A stretch of 64,000 bases of DNA from Saprospiraceae bacterium (GCA_016720635.1 JADKKF010000004.1:326150-390149), one strand, 5' to 3'. Positions 33,764 to 43,922 are shown, counted from the first letter of the stretch. The notes: generated by a model from the sequence alone, not told the origin. Numbers and translations: made by a program.

Positions 33764-34696
33764 TTACTTTTGACCTTGCTCCTTGATGATCTTTTCAACT
33801 TCGAGTACGGTTAATCCAGTAATGTTGGCCAATAAATCTGCACTCGCCCTCTTTGGCCAGGACTTCTTTTGCCCATTTGCCTCCAAGGTTGCCTTCTATT
33901 TTCGCTTTCCTTTTTGCTCTCCTTCAAGAATTCCTTCTTCCTTTATTTGTGCGTATGTGGTCATGATATTTGATTTTATGGTTGGTGGTATTGTTTCTAT
34001 GGCTTTTTTAAATTCTGGTTGTGGAATTTCTGATACATTTATTATGTAAACAAACATTTGCTGGAGAAAGTTTCCAGGTTCAATTTCTGCAGGTAATAAC
34101 TTAAAGATTTTTATTAGTTCCTTTGTTAATTTTATAATATTGATGCCCTTCTTCTGTGCCAAAACCGCTGCAGCCATTAGTCTGTTGCGGATTTGCGAGA
34201 TGCTTTCGTCTGAAAGCGTACTAAGGGCTATGAATACATGATTTATTGCGGGTATGTAATGGTTTAGAGATCCTTCGACCCTTGGAAACAAGTTCGAAAG
34301 AATTGGCTTTTCCCACTTTTTCTTGCCTTGGTAATAAATCAAAGGTATGATGACTTTTAACTCTTTCTTTTCGTTGATGCACTTGACCCAATGACAAAAA
34401 ATGTAATGCCCAACTTGCACTAGAACATGTTTGTCAGGAGCGGATTTGTGCTCGAACAATAATACCAAATCTATTGGGTCACCGTCCTTGGTTTGGACTT
34501 CGAAAACTATATCCGAAAAATGTTCGTTCAAGTCTGCTTGTATGTAGCTTTCTTGGATGGATTTTAGCGTAGCAAGATTTAGACTTTTTTGCAATTCTTC
34601 GGGCAAAAACTGCTCGAAAAAAGCCGCAGCCCTGTCCACATCAGAGAAGGACGCTTTTACGAATTTGTCATGTAGATTGTGAATATTGTTTTGCAT
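33764..34696 (-). pseudogene. Rpn-family nuclease, second copy with disrupted C-terminal linker
   Basis: A near-duplicate of the gene at 32720-33664, with the same start and catalytic residues D62, E82 and K84. It reads intact to EGEQKGK and then stops at 33896. The DNA beyond carries a different linker (in another frame KIEGNLGGKWAKEVLAKEG) and then, after a second shift, the same C-terminal unit and stop as copy one, with about 84 bp identical. So the linker differs while the flanks are conserved. One missing base and one further shift would restore a full protein. The start is taken at 34696 rather than 34747, because the TATATTTG box at 34701-34708 is conserved between copies. Confidence 0.75.
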
Positions 34697-34800
34697 TAAA
34701 CAAATATAGCAAATTTTTTGCAATATACGGTACAATTTGCTACACAATTCTACTAGTATGGATGTGGGGAAACAGAAAATTTATAAGCATACTCCCAGCC

Positions 34801-34890
34801 GCGCGAGTGATGGTAGTGGCCACCGAAGGTGGGTCACGAAGTGACGGAGCAAAGCGAACCCATGCACAGCACGGTGCGAAGCACGCGCCC
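34801..34890 (+). repeat. Structured intergenic element, copy 7 (shortest)
   Basis: Blocks: GCGCGAGTGATGGTAGTGG, hairpins CCACC-gaa-GGTGG and GTCAC-gaa-GTGAC, CGGAGCAAAGCGAACCCATGCACAGC, hairpin GTGC-gaa-GCAC, GCGCCC. It ends 7 bp from the restored stop codon of FtcD. Confidence 0.8.
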
Positions 34891-34897
34891 AAATAAT

Positions 34898-36633
34898 TTA
34901 AATCCTAATCCTTTTAATTTTCAGGGTTGAGCGCCCCTTCATCTTACTAAACAACTTTTCACTGACCAAAGCGAGTAATTCAGCTTCTTTTTCAGCGTCT
35001 TTTCTAGCAATGCATCCGCTTTACTCATATAAGCCTCGACAAATGCTTTGTCCTTGATGCCTGATGCGTTGATTTTGACATTCAAATAAGCGCCATACAC
35101 CGCTGACCTCGCGCTAAGCGCAGCAACTCCAACGTCCGTAATAGAATTCGGATTGCCATTTTTTATCATTTCTTCTATCAAGGGGAAAGTCTGAAATGAG
35201 ATCTCCATTGTCTTGAATGGAACCTGCATCGCATATTTATTTGCCTCTTCGATAGCGGCTTTTCGAGTTTCGATTTCCGCTGGATTTTCCTTGGGCAGCT
35301 TGAAGGCGTCCATCACTTTATTGAAAGCATTGGTGTCTTCATCGACCAAATCGAGCAATTGATCCTTCAGCGCCTGACCCTGCTCAGCCCACTTTATAAA
35401 CGAAGGCCAATTAGCCTCCCACTCCCTCTTGGTAGCCGAAAGATTGGCCACCATCGTACCTAGAGACGCGCCTAAGCTGCCCATATAAGCGGCGATGGAA
35501 CCACCACCTGGAGCTGGACTTTCTGAGGCAGTCTCATTGGCAAATTCCCTCAAATTCATCTTGACAAGAGGCGCATTATGCGATTTCATAGCGAACTCTA
35601 TGATCTTTTTTTGCGGATCAAAAGGCGATAATTCGTTCAAGCCCAATGATTTGATAGCCATATCGATCAGCTCTTCTCTAGACACACCCGTAGAGCGATT
35701 TTGCTTGGCAAAAAAGTACTTTCCAGCATCCAACAACACTTTGATAGGTACCATGCCCACCAGTTCGCTGCCAGTCACCCTCATGCCTCTATTATGTGCA
35801 CTTATCGAACACTCCTCGAAGGCTTTGTGCAAGGAGGTATCCTCGATATTGGTTAGATTCATGGAGATTTGAGCCAATCCATACTCCTCTATGTACCAAC
35901 CAATCGCTTTAACGCTTTTACAAGTACCAGGTATTCTAACGGAATTTCCCTCTTTGTCTTTTACGATTTTTCCAGTCACGGGATCACCCTCACGCTTTAT
36001 CCTGCCTTGTTCGCGCACATCAAATACAATGGCATTGGCCAATTTTACCGATTTGCTGTTGATATTTACATTGTAGGCAATCAAAAAATCTCTAGCACCG
36101 ATCACCGTTGCCCCGCTTTTTAAATTGAATTTTGCTTGACCAAAATCTGGTTTCCACTCTGGTTTGGTTAGTTTTTCAGACAATGCCTCATATTCACCAC
36201 TCCTTATCGTCGCCAGATTCTTCCTTTCGGGAGTCGTAGCCGCCGCCTCGTACAAGTATATCGGAATATCTAGCTCCTGTCCTACCCTTTCTCCAAGCAT
36301 TTTTGCGTACGCAACGGTTTCCTCCATCGTGATGTTCGCGATAGGGATCAGAGGGCACACATCCGTAGCTCCCATGCGTGGGTGTTCGCCTTTGTGTTGG
36401 CTCATATCGATCAGCTCACCGGCCTTTTTTATCCCTTGAAAAGCCCCCTCGATGACAGCCTTTGGGTGACCTACGAAAGTCACAACGGTCCGATTCGTTG
36501 CCTTCCCTGGGTCCACGTCGAGCAGCGTGACGCCGTCAACGGCTGCTATGGCATCCGTAATCTGTCGAATAATATTTAAGTCTCTGCCTTCGCTAAAATT
36601 GGGCACGCATTCTATGAGGGGTTGATTGGTCAT
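34898..36633 (-). CDS. ftcD: Glutamate formimidoyltransferase / formimidoyl-THF cyclodeaminase fusion (FtcD), frameshifted near the end
   Basis: This bifunctional enzyme of histidine degradation moves the formimino group from formiminoglutamate to tetrahydrofolate, then deaminates it. The formiminotransferase part (about 1-300) starts LIECVPNFSEGRD and has QHKGEHPRMGATDVCPLIPI. The cyclodeaminase domain (about 355-555) has FANETASESPAPGGGSIAAYMGSLGASLG. The last frame ends at 34939 with an unlikely tail. One more base in the T-run at 35000-35003 gives LLEKDAEKEAELLALVSEKLF and a stop at 34898, which I take as the true end. No other hut gene is in the window. Confidence 0.9.
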
Positions 36634-36749
36634 GATATGGATTTTTAAGATACAAAACTAAGGTTTCTTCCGCTGAAAACAGAAAAAAAGTTCGTCCAAT
36701 AAATCGAGGGATTAGATACTTTGGGCGAAGTCTTTTTGAACATTTATTT

Positions 36750-36860
36750 GGGCGTATCCCTACTTGTCCCGTGGACCAGCAGGGTCGGTGTCTTCCAGGC
36801 TCGCTATTCGCTCGGTGCTTTGCACCAGCCTATCGGCTGCCTTTCAGCCCCCTTACGCGC
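36750..36860 (-). repeat. Structured intergenic element, copy 8 (same subtype as copy 6)
   Basis: On the plus strand: GGGCGTATCC, paired arms CCCT...AGGG with inner GTCC-cgt-GGAC, GTCGGTGTCTTCC, AGGCTCGCTATTCGCTCG, hairpin GGTGC-ttt-GCACC, AGCC-tatc-GGCT, CCTTACGC. It lies between ftcD and the divergent lipoprotein gene. The rest of the 36634-37029 gap holds only a candidate promoter. Confidence 0.75.
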
Positions 36861-36991
36861 TAGAGAACAAAATAAAATATGCAATTCCCAATGAATTGCC
36901 CATTTTATTTGCCATTTGATTTTATTTTGCCCAGAGGAAACATTTTCCAAATTTAAAAACTCATTAGAGCATTAAATAGCCAATTTATTTG

Positions 36992-36999
36992 TAAATTTG
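36992..36999 (+). promoter_or_regulatory. Candidate -7 box TAAATTTG
   Basis: TAAATTTG fits TAnnTTTG and ends 30 bp before the ATG at 37030, at the head of the two lipoprotein genes. No good -33 element was seen. Confidence 0.35.
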
Positions 37000-37029
37000 T
37001 AATGTCCACTCATAACCTAAAACTACTTC

Positions 37030-38277
37030 ATGCGATCATTACTGTTTTTTCTATTCTTGGTCATTTTGGGTTCTTGCAAACCTGATCAACATACTGATAC
37101 GTTCTGTGAAGGGCGAAAAGCCAATTTAAACGGCTTTGATCTCGTCTATGAAAAAGACTTAAGCGATGTCGTCCGCGCTAATACATATTTTGGAAGTAAA
37201 TTATTAACCCATAAGGACTTAATCATTTACTGCGCCCAATTGACCCGCTCGATTAACAAGTTGGTGATTGTCAATAAAAACACAGGTGCATTGGTTTATG
37301 ACTTCCCAGGGCTATTTTATTCTCTGTCGTTCCTTTACATTAACAACGGGCATTTGTATTTCCAAGGGACGCCTCCTTCTGGGCTATCCAAGGAAGGAAC
37401 TTATATCCTTGATCTTGAATCATTTACGCTAGATTCTTTGAAGTCCGCTGATCTCAATGTAGTTGGAAATTTTATACCCCCAAGTCACACCGTTCATCCC
37501 ATGACGATGATATCTGACTATAATTCGATAAATGGGTCCTTAATTCACAAATTCCATGTAGTTGATGTCAAGGCAAAAAGCGTTTTGGCCACATTTACAG
37601 ATACCGCTGATGCGGACAGACCCGTTCTATTTTACACGATTTGGGGGAACAGCAATGCCTACAAAATAACGTATTTAAGTGCATACCATTACAATCCCAA
37701 TGATAATATTAATGGCCATTATTTAATTACTAGGGACATAAATACAGGAGAACTTTTGTACCAAATTCCGATGCCAATTTTCTTGAATAGGGATGAACAT
37801 AAACCCATGTTGGTCGAAGGCAATACGATGTATTTAGGATTTGGTGAGGTTCGTTTTATGATTGATTTGCCTACAGGAAGGACTATTTGGAAAGATTTTC
37901 CAACCAGTATTGTGAATTATAGCATACTGTCAAGTGGAAAAACCATGTTGTATAACAATATTCCCAGTGTATCTCAAATTAAAGTCTTTATGAAAAGCAC
38001 AGGGCAAAATATAGATTATTTCAATACTTATAAGATGTCTAAAGAAAATCCTGCAAATATTGTTTATTACTGTGGTGAATCTCCGAGTGGAAATATTTTC
38101 GTAGTGAACGAAAACAACGAGCTAAAACTTTTAATGCTTGACAAAAGTACTGGATGTCCTATTTCATTAAGCAATCAGACCATTTTTGATGGCTTTGAAA
38201 GTGCTACCTACGACGAAGACTCGGGAAAAATATTCCTTGTTAGCAACAAAAGGCTTTATTGCTTCAAACCGAAATAA
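37030..38277 (+). CDS. Hypothetical lipoprotein, beta-propeller-like (paralogue 1)
   Basis: This 415-residue lipoprotein has the signal MRSLLFFLFLVILGSC with the lipobox LGSC (cysteine 16). The mature part has repeating strand motifs of the PQQ/quinoprotein propeller kind (KLVIVNKNTGALVYDFPG, HLYFQGTPPSGLSKEGTYILDLESF, YLITRDINTGELLYQIPM, NELKLLMLDKSTGCPI). It is about 30 percent or more similar by eye to the next gene: the order C-D-R/K..LN..GF.LVY.KDLS, the TRDIN(T/S)G motif and the final 'KRLYCFK' are shared. The two are tandem paralogues in one direction. Function unknown; surface or periplasmic. Confidence 0.75.
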   Translation: MRSLLFFLFLVILGSCKPDQHTDTFCEGRKANLNGFDLVYEKDLSDVVRANTYFGSKLLTHKDLIIYCAQLTRSINKLVIVNKNTGALVYDFPGLFYSLSFLYINNGHLYFQGTPPSGLSKEGTYILDLESFTLDSLKSADLNVVGNFIPPSHTVHPMTMISDYNSINGSLIHKFHVVDVKAKSVLATFTDTADADRPVLFYTIWGNSNAYKITYLSAYHYNPNDNINGHYLITRDINTGELLYQIPMPIFLNRDEHKPMLVEGNTMYLGFGEVRFMIDLPTGRTIWKDFPTSIVNYSILSSGKTMLYNNIPSVSQIKVFMKSTGQNIDYFNTYKMSKENPANIVYYCGESPSGNIFVVNENNELKLLMLDKSTGCPISLSNQTIFDGFESATYDEDSGKIFLVSNKRLYCFKPK

Positions 38278-38343
38278 AACAAATACTAAATTGCTACGAA
38301 AACCAAACTTTTACTTCATATTTTTATAAAAAAACTACTTTTC

Positions 38344-39606
38344 ATGAAATATAATTCCATATTTGGCATATTATTCATCCTTATGATTTTATCAACATGC
38401 GCCAAAAAAGATCCTACTTCTTTATGTATCGATCGGCCCTTAAATACCGATGGCTTTGAGCTGGTCTATAAAAAGGATTTGAGCTCATATATTCAGTATA
38501 TCAACCCTTTAAGGGCTCCAAAACTACTTTTTTATAAAAACTACTTGATACATATACCCGAACAATTCCCAGGCAACGAGGGTTTTCAAGTTTTTGATCA
38601 AAGTACAGGTGAGGTAGTTTTTGCCGATAACAAAGAACTTAATATACGATTCCATGATAGCTATATTTATAACGGCAAATTATATTATCCTCCCCTTTAT
38701 ACAACTAACCATTTGATGCACACATTGGATCTAAACTCTTTTGGAAAGGATTCTATCTTAAAGAGTGAATTTGGCAGGTTTCATTTTTTATTCCATCCGA
38801 TCAAAACGAATAACCCCTATTTGTTGACACAGAACGAATATAACTTAAACAACCCAAGGCGTTATGACAATCAGTTTTCGTTGCTGGATTTGGACAAGAA
38901 GAGGACAATATGTACATTTAAAGACACTACTATGTATCCTGATGCTTTGCTATTTTTTGTTGTTTGGGGAAATCATAATCAACAGAAAATAACCTACTTA
39001 CTGCAAGGCAAATACATAGACCCAAACAATACAGGTAGAGTCACTAGTTATTTAATAACCAGAGATATCAACTCAGGGAATTTAGAAAGCGAAACCCCTT
39101 TTGAATCCATTAGCATATATCCTGATTTTTTGGACATCAAGGATAATATTATGTATATAGCAAACTATTATCGAGGTGCTGCCTATGATCTAATCAAAAG
39201 GGAATTCAAGTGGTATCATCCACGACCATTTGCGGTCTATAGGGAAACTCAGGTAGGTGTAACAAGCAATCAAGTTTTTAGATGCACTTATTATTCCCAA
39301 ATTAACGAAGCATTTGATATCGAAACAGGAAAATCGCAACCATATTTTGACGAATATATGAAATTGGCAGGTTCAAATAATGAAACTCCAGTAGCATTTG
39401 TGGGTGAAACGTCTAATATGACACTTTTTGAAACTTTCTACAACGAAAAATTTCATTTGGTTGGGTTGGAGAAATTTTCAGGATGCCCATTGATATTAAA
39501 TGGTTCTTATCCAGTAAATCATATAGAAGGAGCGAAATACGACCCAAACACGAAGAGGCTCTTCATGATTGCGGAAAAGCAATTGTATTGTTTTAAGATA
39601 AAGTAA
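38344..39606 (+). CDS. Hypothetical lipoprotein, beta-propeller-like (paralogue 2)
   Basis: This 420-residue lipoprotein has the signal MKYNSIFGILFILMILSTC with cysteine 19 as the lipidation site. It matches the preceding gene along its length (NTDGFELVYKKDLSSYI, SYLITRDINSGNLESE, LVGLEKFSGCPLILNG, KQLYCFKIK). Both have a conserved C-terminal cysteine before two aromatic/basic residues. The 66 bp gap and identical direction fit a local gene duplication and cotranscription. I do not recognise a family with known function. Confidence 0.75.
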   Translation: MKYNSIFGILFILMILSTCAKKDPTSLCIDRPLNTDGFELVYKKDLSSYIQYINPLRAPKLLFYKNYLIHIPEQFPGNEGFQVFDQSTGEVVFADNKELNIRFHDSYIYNGKLYYPPLYTTNHLMHTLDLNSFGKDSILKSEFGRFHFLFHPIKTNNPYLLTQNEYNLNNPRRYDNQFSLLDLDKKRTICTFKDTTMYPDALLFFVVWGNHNQQKITYLLQGKYIDPNNTGRVTSYLITRDINSGNLESETPFESISIYPDFLDIKDNIMYIANYYRGAAYDLIKREFKWYHPRPFAVYRETQVGVTSNQVFRCTYYSQINEAFDIETGKSQPYFDEYMKLAGSNNETPVAFVGETSNMTLFETFYNEKFHLVGLEKFSGCPLILNGSYPVNHIEGAKYDPNTKRLFMIAEKQLYCFKIK

Positions 39607-39699
39607 ACTACTGCTTGTCAGAGGATTGTACTACTTAAAGGTAAAGAATAAAAACAACAAAGACTATAGCTCCAAAATTCTGATATTAAATTCAAGTCT

Positions 39700-41835
39700 A
39701 TGAAATATTTAACTTTTATTACATTCTATCTTTGCTCTTTTTCCATTCAGGCACAGACTTTTCACAAGCTTTATGATTTTGGACAAAATACTTATGAAAA
39801 TGATTTTAATGGCTTGCTCGTAACAAATGATATGATATATACCAGCAGTAATGTATGGTGTCTCAATGGGCTAAATGATAGCCTTTATCGTCATTGTGGT
39901 ATGGTCACAAAATACGATTTTCATGGAAATGTACTCGAGCAAGTAAGCACTGATACTTTTTCTCCTTCATCTTATAAGCCCAATTCTATCCAAATTTTTC
40001 AAAATAAAATACTGGTTTCTGGATATTCGAATACAACACCTATACAAAATGGTAGAAATATTGTCATATACACATACGATAAGAATCTTCAAAATCAAGG
40101 GATTTTAGCTTTTCCAAGTTTGCCCTCGCCTTTTATTCATCGGGGCATATGGGTGGTAGATTCGTTCTTGTATTTGCTGGGTGAGTATGTTCAAACTTTT
40201 CCAGCTAAAGCGGAAATTCTCAAAATCGATAAAAACTTTGATATAGTCTGGAGAAAACAATACGATGCTGGCTCTGCTATTATTCAGTGTTCTGATATCC
40301 AAAAAACAAACGATGGCAATCTGGCTTTCATACTCACCGTGGATCATACTGCAGGTGTTCCACCGTATCCCACAGGATATAAAATCGTAAAAATAAATCT
40401 CGATGGCGACACCTTAAAAAGCTATTTTTATGATGACCCTGGAGACAGGATTGATCAATTACTGGTTTCAAAAGATGGGCATTTTTATTTTAATGCATTC
40501 ATAGCACCCGAGCCATTTGAGTTTGGTTCTTCTGGAAGGATAATGAAACTAAATCCAAAAATGGATTCGCTTCTTTGGAGTTGTGAATTTCCTATGGAAG
40601 ATTTTTTTGCAGGAAGAAGATATGTCATATATGATATGATCGAAGCTAAAAATGGGGATATAATTGCCTGTGGCAATACTTTAGATCATTCGGATAGGTT
40701 TGAGTTCCCTGATGGGTATTTAAGTACAAATGGTTTCATCATCAGAATATCTCCAAATGGAGTAATAAAATCGCTGAAGTTGTATAAAAATCGACAAAAT
40801 TTATTTCCATTAGCCACCAACGAAAAATTTAGAAGCTCTAATTTATTGTCCATCAAAGAGAAAGAAAATGGTGACTTAATAGCTTCTGGAATAGTTTATT
40901 ATGAGGCTAATTTTGTCTTAGCAGATCGACTTGGCCATGAAACCACACATCTCTGGCTTCTATCCACAGATAGTCTTGGGTGTGTTGTAGGTTATCCTTG
41001 CAATGATATAGTGCGATTATACGCTACGAGTCCAAATAAATTAGTAACTCCCAATGTGCGATGGACAGAAAAACATCGCTTTTTCGATCCAAATAGAGAA
41101 GTTTACAAACATTTTAAATTTTCGAAAGATTCCGTATTTTATAGTCCCCATTATTATCGAGAGTTATTAACAAGCAACGACGACCCTGGTAGTAATTTTA
41201 TGGGCACGCAAAGATATTTTAGAGAGGAAAATAATCGCATCTTTGAATATACACCTCTGGGAGAGAGGACGGTATTTGACTACAATTTAGGAATTGGAGA
41301 TATTTTTAAGCATCCTTATTCATTAACAAATGCGGACTGGCCACTTAGGGTATATCAAACATCAGATTCAATTTTACTTTTGAATGGAGAGAAAAGGAAA
41401 GTAATGACTCTTTTAGGAGCTGGATTTGAGCCAACACCAACAGAATGGGTAGAAGGGCTCGGTTCTACAAATGGATTTTTGGTGGGATACGAGAGTTCAT
41501 TTAATGTGGGGCGACTTTCTTTAGAGTGTTTTTATATTAATGATACATTGGTCTATAAGAATCCCCAATCGAATACTTGTCAGATCATTATTTCTACAAA
41601 GGAAATTGATAAACCGCAATTTTCTATTTTCCCAAATCCGAGTAAGAACGAGATTTCAATACAAACAGATATAGAATTTGATCAAGTCATTTTTTATTCG
41701 ATAGAAGGTAAAAGTATCAAAAAACCAGTACATTCCAATCAAATCCAAATCGATGAATTGCCAACGGGTTACTACATCTTGGAACTAAAATCCAAAGGAA
41801 AGTCATTAGGCAAGCGTAAATTTGTAAAAATATAG
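39700..41835 (+). CDS. T9SS type A sorting-domain protein
   Basis: This 711-residue secreted protein starts with the signal MKYLTFITFYLCSFSIQAQ. The first 430 residues or so show propeller-like repeats (LVTNDMIYTSSNVW, GKILVSGYSNTTPIQNGRNIVIYTYDK-type strands, GDLIASGIVYYEANF). A second beta domain follows and then a type A C-terminal domain (FSIFPNPSKNEISIQTDIEFD ... IDELPTGYYILELKSKGK, about 640-711), which targets it through the type IX system to the cell surface or medium. It runs in the same direction as the two lipoproteins, after a 93 bp gap, and converges on the OmpA-family gene. The role of the passenger is unknown. Confidence 0.88.
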   Translation: MKYLTFITFYLCSFSIQAQTFHKLYDFGQNTYENDFNGLLVTNDMIYTSSNVWCLNGLNDSLYRHCGMVTKYDFHGNVLEQVSTDTFSPSSYKPNSIQIFQNKILVSGYSNTTPIQNGRNIVIYTYDKNLQNQGILAFPSLPSPFIHRGIWVVDSFLYLLGEYVQTFPAKAEILKIDKNFDIVWRKQYDAGSAIIQCSDIQKTNDGNLAFILTVDHTAGVPPYPTGYKIVKINLDGDTLKSYFYDDPGDRIDQLLVSKDGHFYFNAFIAPEPFEFGSSGRIMKLNPKMDSLLWSCEFPMEDFFAGRRYVIYDMIEAKNGDIIACGNTLDHSDRFEFPDGYLSTNGFIIRISPNGVIKSLKLYKNRQNLFPLATNEKFRSSNLLSIKEKENGDLIASGIVYYEANFVLADRLGHETTHLWLLSTDSLGCVVGYPCNDIVRLYATSPNKLVTPNVRWTEKHRFFDPNREVYKHFKFSKDSVFYSPHYYRELLTSNDDPGSNFMGTQRYFREENNRIFEYTPLGERTVFDYNLGIGDIFKHPYSLTNADWPLRVYQTSDSILLLNGEKRKVMTLLGAGFEPTPTEWVEGLGSTNGFLVGYESSFNVGRLSLECFYINDTLVYKNPQSNTCQIIISTKEIDKPQFSIFPNPSKNEISIQTDIEFDQVIFYSIEGKSIKKPVHSNQIQIDELPTGYYILELKSKGKSLGKRKFVKI

Positions 41836-41877
41836 TAATACTTCGATACAAAAAAAAGAATCCAGACGCAAAGTAAA

Positions 41878-43890
41878 CTACTGCTTGGAGTTTCCTAGTT
41901 TTAGCACTTTTACTTCCGTCCTACGATTTTCTTGATGTTCCTTTTCGGTACATTTGACATCATTGATGCATTTGTTTTTGATTTTGGTTTCACCGTAACC
42001 GATGGTAGTTATTCGAGATTCTTCGATGCCCTTCTGTACCAAAAATGTCTTTGCATTTTCAGCTCTCAAGCGAGACAATTTATCATTGGCCCAATCCGGT
42101 CCTCGGCTGTCCGTGTGTGCACCGAGTTCGATCTCCATCTTAGGATAATTTTTTAGGATAAAAGCCAAATCTTCCAGTTCTTGCGCTGCGTCTTTGCGGA
42201 TGATTGCAGAATTGTAATCATAATAAATATTCTCCAAGGTCAAAACAGAACCAGAATCCACTTTTTCAGTCTGAATCGTAGATTGGAAAGGCTCTAAATA
42301 AATATCAGGAAGAGCCACGGCATCATGTTTCTCATCCAAATTTACCGAGCTTAAAAAATCCAAATAACCAGATTTACCGACCCTCAATTTATAAGTATTT
42401 TCATTTGGAACACAAAGGGAGTATTTGCCATGAGCATCCGATTTAAAGGTTGAGTCTTTCTTGCTAGCATCGGTGGACAAACTAAGTAATACATTGGATA
42501 AAGGCTGGTTCGTTTTACGATCCAAAACTGTCCCTGCTACCACCCTACACGTCTTCTTTTTAGACAATAAAAGTTGGAGAAATGGAATTCCATTTGGGTC
42601 AGTTGAGATATTTTTATAGCCCATATCATATTCGTTCGAATTGACTACGACCAGGTAGTTTTTACCAGTAATCATTTCCATTTTGACCTCTCCGGCATCA
42701 TTAGAAACCTTTTGCGGATCTCCCAATTGGACTTGGGCCTTCTTGGTATATTTCATCTCAAAACCCGAATCACCCGTAGATTGTAATTTGGTATCGAATA
42801 TATTTTGATTGGTTAAGGTTCCATCTTCATTCAAAGGAAATACATAAATCCCAGCTTTCGAAATGGGCAATTTTGTGTCCGCATCCACAATACTGAGCAA
42901 ATATTCTACTGAATATGGCTTGAATTGATTTAGTGCAAAATAATAAATATCGTCTTTGGTTTCTTTGTTTCTATTGGATGTAAAAAATCCTGTGGTTCCA
43001 TCCTCAGACAAGATCAACCCAAAATCATCTTCGAAAGAATTGAAAGGTTCGGGGAGTGGAACAGCGTATTCCCACCTTCCTTTGTCGGAATTGTACAAAG
43101 AATAATACATGTCAAACCCGCCACGCGACTCGGTGCGATTGGAAGCAAAAAACAATGTATCTCCTTTCAAAAAGGGATATCCCTCGCTATAATCCGTATT
43201 GATGCTGGCCCCGAGGTTTTTGGGTTCTGACCAAAATCCATTATCATAAGTGGCAAAAAATAAATCCATATTATCACTTCCAGCCTTTTCACTTCTAGAA
43301 AAGACCATCACATTGCCATCTCTGTTCAGTGTTGGGTGCATTGAATTCACATCGTCCATATTGAACCTTAGTGGCTTCACATCCAACCATTTATCATCGA
43401 CCAAACGTGCCTCATAGATGTGCATCCAAGTATTGCCGTCTTGATCTTTGATACGTCCGCTTTCATCTTGGGCATTTCTTGAAAAAAACAATTTTGAACT
43501 TTGCTCATTAAAAACTGCTGGGCCCTCCCAATATTTTGAATTCAAGCTTTTGGGCATCAACTTTGGCTTTGAAAATATGCCATTTTCGAGCTTCGAGCTG
43601 TACAAATCTGCCGCATATGCATTCACCCTTTTGTCAAATTGATTGTCGCTGTTTCTATTTGAAACAAATACAATTTTGTCTTTAAAAAAACAAGGAGAAA
43701 AGTCGAGTGATTTCGAATTTAAGCGATCTACTGGACTCAAGGCTACTTTAAAATGACTGGTATCTGACAATTTCGAAATAAAATTCTGAGGAATAGACTG
43801 AGAAAATATATTGCCATAACAGCAAATAATCAGGACAAGAATCCTGCCCAGGGCCGATATTTTTGATAATATATGATGGGTATTTTTCAC
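41878..43890 (-). CDS. OmpA-family protein with PD40 repeats (T9SS-associated, PorE-like)
   Basis: This 670-residue outer-membrane-associated protein has a signal peptide (about 1-31), then TolB/PD40-type propeller repeats (SLDFSPCFFKDKIVFVSNRN, HPTLNRDGNVMVFSRSEKAGSDNMDLFFA, EGYPFLKGDTLFFASNRTESRGGFDMYYS). A CarboxypepD_reg-like beta domain follows (CRVVAGTVLDRKTNQPLSNVLLSL), then a C-terminal OmpA peptidoglycan-binding domain (IYYDYNSAIIRKDAAQEL, ELGAHTDSRGPD, ENRRTEVKVL). Such proteins are encoded beside PorP/SprF genes and are thought to anchor type IX outer-membrane complexes to peptidoglycan. It begins 32 bp after the PorP/SprF stop and is the third gene of the operon. Confidence 0.9.
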   Translation of the reverse strand: MKNTHHILSKISALGRILVLIICCYGNIFSQSIPQNFISKLSDTSHFKVALSPVDRLNSKSLDFSPCFFKDKIVFVSNRNSDNQFDKRVNAYAADLYSSKLENGIFSKPKLMPKSLNSKYWEGPAVFNEQSSKLFFSRNAQDESGRIKDQDGNTWMHIYEARLVDDKWLDVKPLRFNMDDVNSMHPTLNRDGNVMVFSRSEKAGSDNMDLFFATYDNGFWSEPKNLGASINTDYSEGYPFLKGDTLFFASNRTESRGGFDMYYSLYNSDKGRWEYAVPLPEPFNSFEDDFGLILSEDGTTGFFTSNRNKETKDDIYYFALNQFKPYSVEYLLSIVDADTKLPISKAGIYVFPLNEDGTLTNQNIFDTKLQSTGDSGFEMKYTKKAQVQLGDPQKVSNDAGEVKMEMITGKNYLVVVNSNEYDMGYKNISTDPNGIPFLQLLLSKKKTCRVVAGTVLDRKTNQPLSNVLLSLSTDASKKDSTFKSDAHGKYSLCVPNENTYKLRVGKSGYLDFLSSVNLDEKHDAVALPDIYLEPFQSTIQTEKVDSGSVLTLENIYYDYNSAIIRKDAAQELEDLAFILKNYPKMEIELGAHTDSRGPDWANDKLSRLRAENAKTFLVQKGIEESRITTIGYGETKIKNKCINDVKCTEKEHQENRRTEVKVLKLGNSKQ

Positions 43891-43922
43891 TGAATTATTG
43901 CTTTGTATTTCAATTAGTTATA

